Under the pieces are notes generated by a model. The model was not told where the DNA came from and did not search any database. It was given only the letters and a program-made list of their open reading frames with translations. A stretch of 64,000 nucleotides of DNA from contig NZ_CP139707.1 of NCBI RefSeq assembly GCF_034377145.1, positions 2,864,501-2,928,500 on the forward strand. The letters are read 5' to 3'. The translations under genes and the position numbers were made by a program. Within the stretch, counting starts at the first letter, position 1. Every line of letters starts with the position of its first letter. Below are positions 60,801-64,000 of the stretch, piece after piece. The DNA comes from Sulfitobacter sp. OXR-159 (GTDB lineage Bacteria; Pseudomonadota; Alphaproteobacteria; Rhodobacterales; Rhodobacteraceae).

Positions 60801-61091
60801 ACCCCCGAGGTGCCGGACTACGTCAATCACCCCTTCACGCTGAAACTCACCTCAGGCCGCGAGATCGCCGTCTCTGCCGAGGAAACAGCCGCCGACGCGC
60901 TGATCGCGGCGGGGGTGCCAGTGGATCTGAAATGCAGCGATGGCATCTGCGGCGTCTGCAAATGCGGCCTGCGCGGCGGCGAAGTCGAACACCGCGACTT
61001 CGTGCTCTCCGCTAAACAGCGCGAAGGCGCGATCATCCTCTGCCAATCCCGCGCAGCCCAGCCGGGTGGTGTGCTGGAACTCGACCTCTAA
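57885..61091 (+). CDS. Self-sufficient catabolic reductive dehalogenase (RdhA-reductase-ferredoxin fusion)
   Basis: A 1068-aa three-part enzyme. Residues 1 to about 700 are the cobalamin RdhA module; it has two [4Fe-4S] clusters, C558-x2-C561-x2-C564-x3-C568-P and C594-x12-C607-x2-C610-x3-C614-P. About 750-960 is a phthalate-dioxygenase-reductase-like module with flavin motif RPYSL (802) and nucleotide motif GGGIGITPM (865). The end is a plant-type [2Fe-2S] ferredoxin, C1017-x4-C1022-x2-C1025-x27-C1053. There is no Tat signal and no RdhB anchor, so it is cytosolic, unlike respiratory dehalogenases. It would remove halogen from a small aromatic using NAD(P)H. ATG at 57885; a second at 57915 is possible. 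Homologues are known in marine rhodobacteria and Comamonas. Confidence 0.93.
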   Translation: MKLFSSKSRPMHLGPFPLERLRRLHAPHDQLPDTPIPVLRFERPETPQSICNAMAPFQAMMDVLRDGPINTAGAVIPDSPVERANHLKSFGYYNDASMMGVCALPQEARLPTPRRSEGTAQLADDLRSRQTKSLAAGVDVIMANLRDAVDAPETAIDSHSHALVILTAYPRDPRAGEPGSDWIIDAQAERACLRGTENATVLAEYIRQLGFAAKVHSATTADVNLGQLAVAAGLAVWEDGRLQAPWIGPRFGLAVVTTDMELAPDMPLAPLSEQPWSVLKGPHWQLGTHGGVSARDVDPYARRDYAAGPHPFETLKRVDEPTTYIDAPNVPRVPKRGDLFARGQFGDMGPKVQNAMKGGHHVVKSAPSAAQRRLLGALILLQDGPVNDAAPAMTDSARNAANLKAASYFLGSDAAGLSACPDWTWYSHDATGTPITPPHNQALSLIIDQGFDTMEGSSGDDWIAVSQSMRAYLRFSMLGGVMAQHLRNLGHSAKAHTVMDGDVLQPPLLLLAGLGEVSRIGEVILNPFLGPRLKSGVVTTTLPVTHEKPIDFGLQKFCEACNKCARECPSGAITAGPKKMFNGYEIWKSDSQKCATYRITNQGGAMCGRCMKTCPWNLEGLFAEAPFRWAASNIPAAAPLLAKLDDKVGKGRLNPVKKWWWDIERKPSGQFDTPAQPVNARDLQPDLDLKFEDQTLSVYPAPLAPHPWPYPDPMNREAGIAAHAALLSAVEHRRKTAAGETDHLHLYKVGSGTPVLDLRITEVTRLNATTALYDIAHPEGHDLPAWTAGAHLDLVVAPEFLRPYSLLGDPSDRKRYRIAVLREDAGRGGSALLHRVFTKGRRIFVGKPVNHFELVEDAPHSLLMGGGIGITPMIAFAHRLHALGRPFDLHYSASDREAAAFAEELAQAPWADRVHLHISSESTRADLPAIMERSAPGTHVYTCGADAYMQSVMAAAEAAGIPEDARHLEYFLTPEVPDYVNHPFTLKLTSGREIAVSAEETAADALIAAGVPVDLKCSDGICGVCKCGLRGGEVEHRDFVLSAKQREGAIILCQSRAAQPGGVLELDL

Positions 61092-61155
61092 CCCCTTTCG
61101 CAAAAAGCGCGCAGCCGTTAAGAGGAGCCAACCTGTGCAACAAAGGGCTGCCCCC

Positions 61156-61845
61156 ATGACATTCGACCGTTCGATCAAGATCGCCCCCTCCATCCTCGCC
61201 GCCGATTTCGCCAACTTCGGTGCCGAATGCGAAGCCATTGAGGCCCAAGGCGCGGACTGGGTGCATGTGGATGTGATGGACGGGCATTTCGTGCCCAACA
61301 TCACCTTCGGCCCCGCCATGTGCGCGGCGATCCGGCCCCATATCAAGGGCGTGATGGATGTGCATCTGATGATCGCCCCGGTCGATCCCTATATCGAAGC
61401 CTTCGCCAAGGCGGGCGCCGATGTGATCACCGCCCATGTCGAGGCCACGCCCCATATCCACCGCACGCTTCAGGCGATCCGCGGCGCGGGCGCGAAAGCG
61501 GGTGTGGCACTCAACCCCGGCACGCCAGCCAGCGCGGTGGCCGAACTGCTCGACATGGTCGACCTCATCTGTGTGATGACCGTGAACCCCGGCTTCGGTG
61601 GCCAGAAGTTCATCGACATGACAGCCAAAATCCGCGACCTGCGCGCGATGATCGGTGACCGGCCCGTGCATATCGAGATCGACGGCGGCATCGACCCCAA
61701 GACCGCGCCGCTGGTGGCGCAGGCCGGAGCAGATGTGCTGGTGGCGGGCTCCGCCGTCTTCAAGGGCGGCTCGGTCAGCGACCCCGCGCCCTACGGCGAG
61801 AACATCCGCGCGATCCGCGCCGCCGCCGAAGGCACCTACGTCTGA
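61156..61845 (+). CDS. rpe: Ribulose-phosphate 3-epimerase
   Basis: A 229-aa TIM-barrel enzyme that interconverts ribulose-5-phosphate and xylulose-5-phosphate. Motifs: 'KIAPSILAADFANFGAE', 'DWVHVDVMDGHFVPNITFG' (metal-binding His/Asp), 'DVHLMIAPVDPYI', 'CVMTVNPGFGGQKFI' and 'IEIDGGIDPKTAPL' (catalytic Asp). The ATG at 61156 is the standard start, but a GTG at 61135 has the better-spaced ribosome-binding site (AGAGGAG) and would add seven residues. It lies 64 bp after the dehalogenase and may share its transcript, without an obvious metabolic link. Confidence 0.95.
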   Translation: MTFDRSIKIAPSILAADFANFGAECEAIEAQGADWVHVDVMDGHFVPNITFGPAMCAAIRPHIKGVMDVHLMIAPVDPYIEAFAKAGADVITAHVEATPHIHRTLQAIRGAGAKAGVALNPGTPASAVAELLDMVDLICVMTVNPGFGGQKFIDMTAKIRDLRAMIGDRPVHIEIDGGIDPKTAPLVAQAGADVLVAGSAVFKGGSVSDPAPYGENIRAIRAAAEGTYV

Positions 61846-61853
61846 TCTGGCCG

Positions 61854-61873
61854 GGCGCGGTTCAAGCCGCGCC
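61854..61873. terminator. Hairpin between convergent rpe and ligase genes
   Basis: Stem GGCGCGG/CCGCGCC with a TTCAAG loop, filling the 27-bp gap between the stops of rpe and the CoA ligase. Confidence 0.65.
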
Positions 61874-63375
61874 TAGCCCTCCAGCCGGTCGGCAAAGGCC
61901 GTGAGCAGCCGGTGTTTCAGGATCTTGCCCGTGGGTGCGGCGGGCAGGTCCGTGGCCACGATGATCTGCGCGGGCCGCTTGTAGCCGGTCAGCCGCTCTT
62001 TGACGAAACTGCGCAACTCCTCTGCCGTCACCTCGTCGCCGGGGGCGACCTGCACGAAGGCCAGCACCTCTTCGTCGCCTTCGCGCCGCCGTCCGACCAC
62101 GGCCGATTGCACCACGCGCGGGTGATCGTTCAACGCGGCTTCGACCTCGGGCGGATAAACGTTGAAACCGCCGTGAATGATCAATTCCTTGCTGCGCCCG
62201 AGGATGTGCAGCCGCCCATTCTCATCCAACTTGCCCAGATCGCCGGTGTGCAACCAGCCCTCGGCGTCGATGGCTTTGTCGGTCTCGGTCGGGTTGCGGT
62301 AGTAGCCTTTCATCACATGCGGTCCGCGCACCAGCACCTCGCCTTCGCCCGCGCCATTGCCGCCGGGGGCTTGGTCGTCGATCTTGCATTCGGTGCCCGG
62401 CGTGACCGGTCCGACCGACGTATCGGGCGAGCCAAGCGCGTTGGTGGTGGCCGAGGCGCCCGAGCATGTCTCGGTCATGCCAAAGCCGTTTTGCAGCGGC
62501 AGTTCATAAAACGCCTCGGCTTTGCGTTTCCACGCCGGATCAAGCGGTGCACCGCCCGATGAAACATAGCGCAGCTTGGGGCTTTCGAGTTTGGGCATCC
62601 CGCGTTCGCGCGAGTACTGCATCACCAGCGCGTGCATCTGCGGCACAGCGGGAAGGATCGTGACATCCTCGTGGGTTGCGGCATGCAGCTTCGCCGCCGA
62701 GAAACGGCTCTCCTGCCGGACCTTCGCGCCAGAACTCACCGCGGCCATCAAGACAGACACCAAACCGAAAACATGAGTCATCGGCAGCACGCCGTAAACC
62801 ACATCACCCGGCACCATCTGTCGCAGGTCCGCCGAGGCACGCGCGCCAAAGCGCAGGTTAGAATGGGTCAGCATCACCCCCTTGGGATCGCCCGTGGTGC
62901 CGGTGGTATAGAGCAGCACCGCCACGTCATGCAGATCAGCATCGGGACTGCTGGGGAGCGGTGTGGCAAGGTGCAGGCTGCCGAATGCGCCCGAGACCTC
63001 ACGTGCGTTCAGCCGCGCCGCATGGGCCGCCGCTTCGGGCGAGACATCGCAGGTCAGCAGCACCGCCGCCGGGGTCGCGTGATCGATGATGCGGGTGACT
63101 TCGGCTTCGGTCTGGCGGGCATTGACGGGGATCGCCACCGCGTCCAACTCCCACGCGGCATAGAGCGAGGCCACCGCCGCAACACAGTTTTCCACCATCA
63201 AAAGCACGCGGTCGCCCGCCTGCACCCCCGCGCTGCGCAACTCAGCGGCCAAGGCCACACGCGCACGGTCCAGATCGGCATAGCTCCACGCGGCGCCGCT
63301 GGCGTCACTCAGCGCCGGCGCCTCTGGTCGGGTCGCCAATTGCTCAGCTAGAAAATCCTGTACCCTGGCATTCAT
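61873..63375 (-). CDS. AMP-forming acid-CoA ligase (4-coumarate/benzoate-CoA-ligase-like)
   Basis: A 500-aa adenylate-forming enzyme, shorter than the 606-aa ligase at 13148. P-loop 'VLLYTTGTTGDPKGVMLTHS' near residue 155, adenine motif 'LQNGFGMTETCSGASATT', 'GWLHTGDLGKLDENGRL' and hinge 'GRSKELIIHGGFNVYPPEVE', with the catalytic Lys in 'LPAAPTGKILKHRLL'. The 'NVYPPEVE' hinge is usual for aryl- and medium-chain acid ligases. It lies 53 bp downstream of a crotonase on the same strand, so the two may act on one CoA-activated acid. Substrate unknown; an aromatic acid is possible. Confidence 0.9.
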   Translation of the reverse strand: MNARVQDFLAEQLATRPEAPALSDASGAAWSYADLDRARVALAAELRSAGVQAGDRVLLMVENCVAAVASLYAAWELDAVAIPVNARQTEAEVTRIIDHATPAAVLLTCDVSPEAAAHAARLNAREVSGAFGSLHLATPLPSSPDADLHDVAVLLYTTGTTGDPKGVMLTHSNLRFGARASADLRQMVPGDVVYGVLPMTHVFGLVSVLMAAVSSGAKVRQESRFSAAKLHAATHEDVTILPAVPQMHALVMQYSRERGMPKLESPKLRYVSSGGAPLDPAWKRKAEAFYELPLQNGFGMTETCSGASATTNALGSPDTSVGPVTPGTECKIDDQAPGGNGAGEGEVLVRGPHVMKGYYRNPTETDKAIDAEGWLHTGDLGKLDENGRLHILGRSKELIIHGGFNVYPPEVEAALNDHPRVVQSAVVGRRREGDEEVLAFVQVAPGDEVTAEELRSFVKERLTGYKRPAQIIVATDLPAAPTGKILKHRLLTAFADRLEG

Positions 63376-63428
63376 GGGTGTCTCCTCCTGCCTATTCGCG
63401 ACCCCCTCCTCCGGCGGCCGCTGCCCGG

Positions 63429-64000
63429 CTAAAACCGGGCCTTTCGTTTTTCCAAAAAGGCCGCGATCCCTTCGGCGGCCTCATCCCCGCCAGCCGCGTG
63501 GGCCATGGCGTTGCGTTCGGCATCAAGCTGATCGGCCTCTTCGGCCTCATAGGCCTGCGCCACCAACTGCCGGATCGCGCCTTGGGCGGCACGCGGCCCG
63601 GCGGCGAGCGTATCGGCCAGCATCAGCGCCTCGTCCAAGGCTTTGCCATTGGCGCAGATGCGGTTGACCGCGCCGAGTTCAGCAAAGCGCATCGCCATGA
63701 CGGGACGGCCCAGAAGGCACATCTCCATCGACAAGGGCCGCGGCAAAAGCCGCGCCAAAGAAGCCGTCAGACCGGCATCCGGCACCAACCCGGCCTTCAC
63801 ATAGGCGGCAGTGAACTGCGCCTCTTCGCAGGCCACGATCATGTCGCAGGCCAGCGCCAGCGACAGCCCCGCCCCGGCAGCGCCACCTTCGATGGCGGCG
63901 ATAACAGGCACCGGGCAAGCACGCATGGCGCGGACCAGATCGTGCAGCCCATCCACCCGCTCGCGGCGCTCAGCCTCAGTCAGTTTGCGCCGTTCGATCA
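63429..64000 (-). CDS. Enoyl-CoA hydratase/isomerase family protein, N-terminus beyond window
   Basis: A crotonase-fold enzyme whose 5' end lies beyond 64000; the frame stays open to the edge (…IERRKLTEAERRERVDGLHD…). About 190 residues are visible. Oxyanion-hole segment 'PVIAAIEGGAAGAGLSLALACDMIVA' is present (second strand-turn AGAG), and 'AYVKAGLVPDAGLTASLARL' carries Asp where hydratases usually have Gly or Glu, as in PaaG-type isomerases and oxepin-CoA hydrolase-like proteins. Precedes the acid-CoA ligase by 53 bp. Confidence 0.88.
   Translation of the reverse strand, partial: IERRKLTEAERRERVDGLHDLVRAMRACPVPVIAAIEGGAAGAGLSLALACDMIVACEEAQFTAAYVKAGLVPDAGLTASLARLLPRPLSMEMCLLGRPVMAMRFAELGAVNRICANGKALDEALMLADTLAAGPRAAQGAIRQLVAQAYEAEEADQLDAERNAMAHAAGGDEAAEGIAAFLEKRKARF

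Noticed and set aside
61873..64000. A 4-chlorobenzoyl-CoA hydrolytic dehalogenation pair (ligase plus crotonase-type dehalogenase)
   Set aside because: The visible crotonase motifs match PaaG-like isomerases; the diagnostic residues of the dehalogenase cannot be confirmed because the N-terminus lies outside the window, and no thioesterase is visible.
1..64000. CRISPR array, prophage or integrative-element integrase
   Set aside because: No regularly spaced direct repeats, no cas genes, no phage structural genes and no tyrosine recombinase were seen. The single tRNA gene (51129-51203) has no nearby partial copy to suggest an attachment site.

Overview
The window reads as a chromosomal segment of an alphaproteobacterium, most likely Rhodobacterales (marine Roseobacter type, something like Sulfitobacter). 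This is inferred from uniformly high G+C, a class II (B12-dependent) ribonucleotide reductase as in that group, DUF1489 and DUF938 proteins, a hisS-hisZ-hisG operon, xdhABC followed by a BMP-type transporter, many uptake systems and no phage genes. The taxon is not proven by the sequence.

Layout. 1-4.5 kb: a leftward peptide/opine-type ABC transporter (permease cut by the window edge, binding protein) with RraA-like and RidA-like enzymes, a divergent LysR regulator and the 3' remnant of an ornithine cyclodeaminase. 4.5-8.5 kb: an A+T-richer decayed island holding an ABC-three-component (ABC-3C) conflict system: intact C-terminal-domain component, a middle component split by an IS1380-type element with a CAGC target duplication, and an ATPase that has lost its C-terminal half and is fused in frame to the cyclodeaminase tail. 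8.5-10.2 kb: two unrecognised small genes with hairpin leaders. 10.2-13.1 kb: nrdJ divergent from a DUF1489 gene, with a tandem NrdR-box-like pair between them. 13.1-21.2 kb: a six-gene branched-chain-amino-acid-type ABC transporter/acyl-CoA synthetase operon, cut by an IS630 element that landed exactly in the livF stop codon. 21.4-29.2 kb: hisS-hisZ-hisG, slyX, a lipoprotein and dnaE. 29.4-38.7 kb: xdhABC and a BMP/nucleoside-type ABC importer, apparently one purine uptake and oxidation unit. 38.8-48 kb: GST, an aldo/keto reductase-DUF938-GH25 lysozyme operon, a dimethylglycine-dehydrogenase-like protein, and FAD and NAD hydroxyacid dehydrogenases. 48-53.4 kb: SH3 protein, quinone reductase, BON-MscS channel, tRNA-Gln(UUG), a small copper-handling cluster ending in an unlisted cysteine-tailed 56-aa protein, and a class IV aminotransferase. 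53.5-61.1 kb: a TauABC-like importer with an embedded cation/proton antiporter, divergent from a 1068-aa self-sufficient reductive dehalogenase. 61.1-64 kb: rpe, an AMP-forming acid-CoA ligase and a crotonase cut by the window edge.

The most exciting system is the organohalide module at 53.7-61.1 kb: a soluble B12/Fe-S dehalogenase fused to its own NAD(P)H-flavin-ferredoxin reductase, beside a dedicated importer and an antiporter. The second most informative region is the broken ABC-3C locus, where insertion and deletion can be reconstructed base by base.
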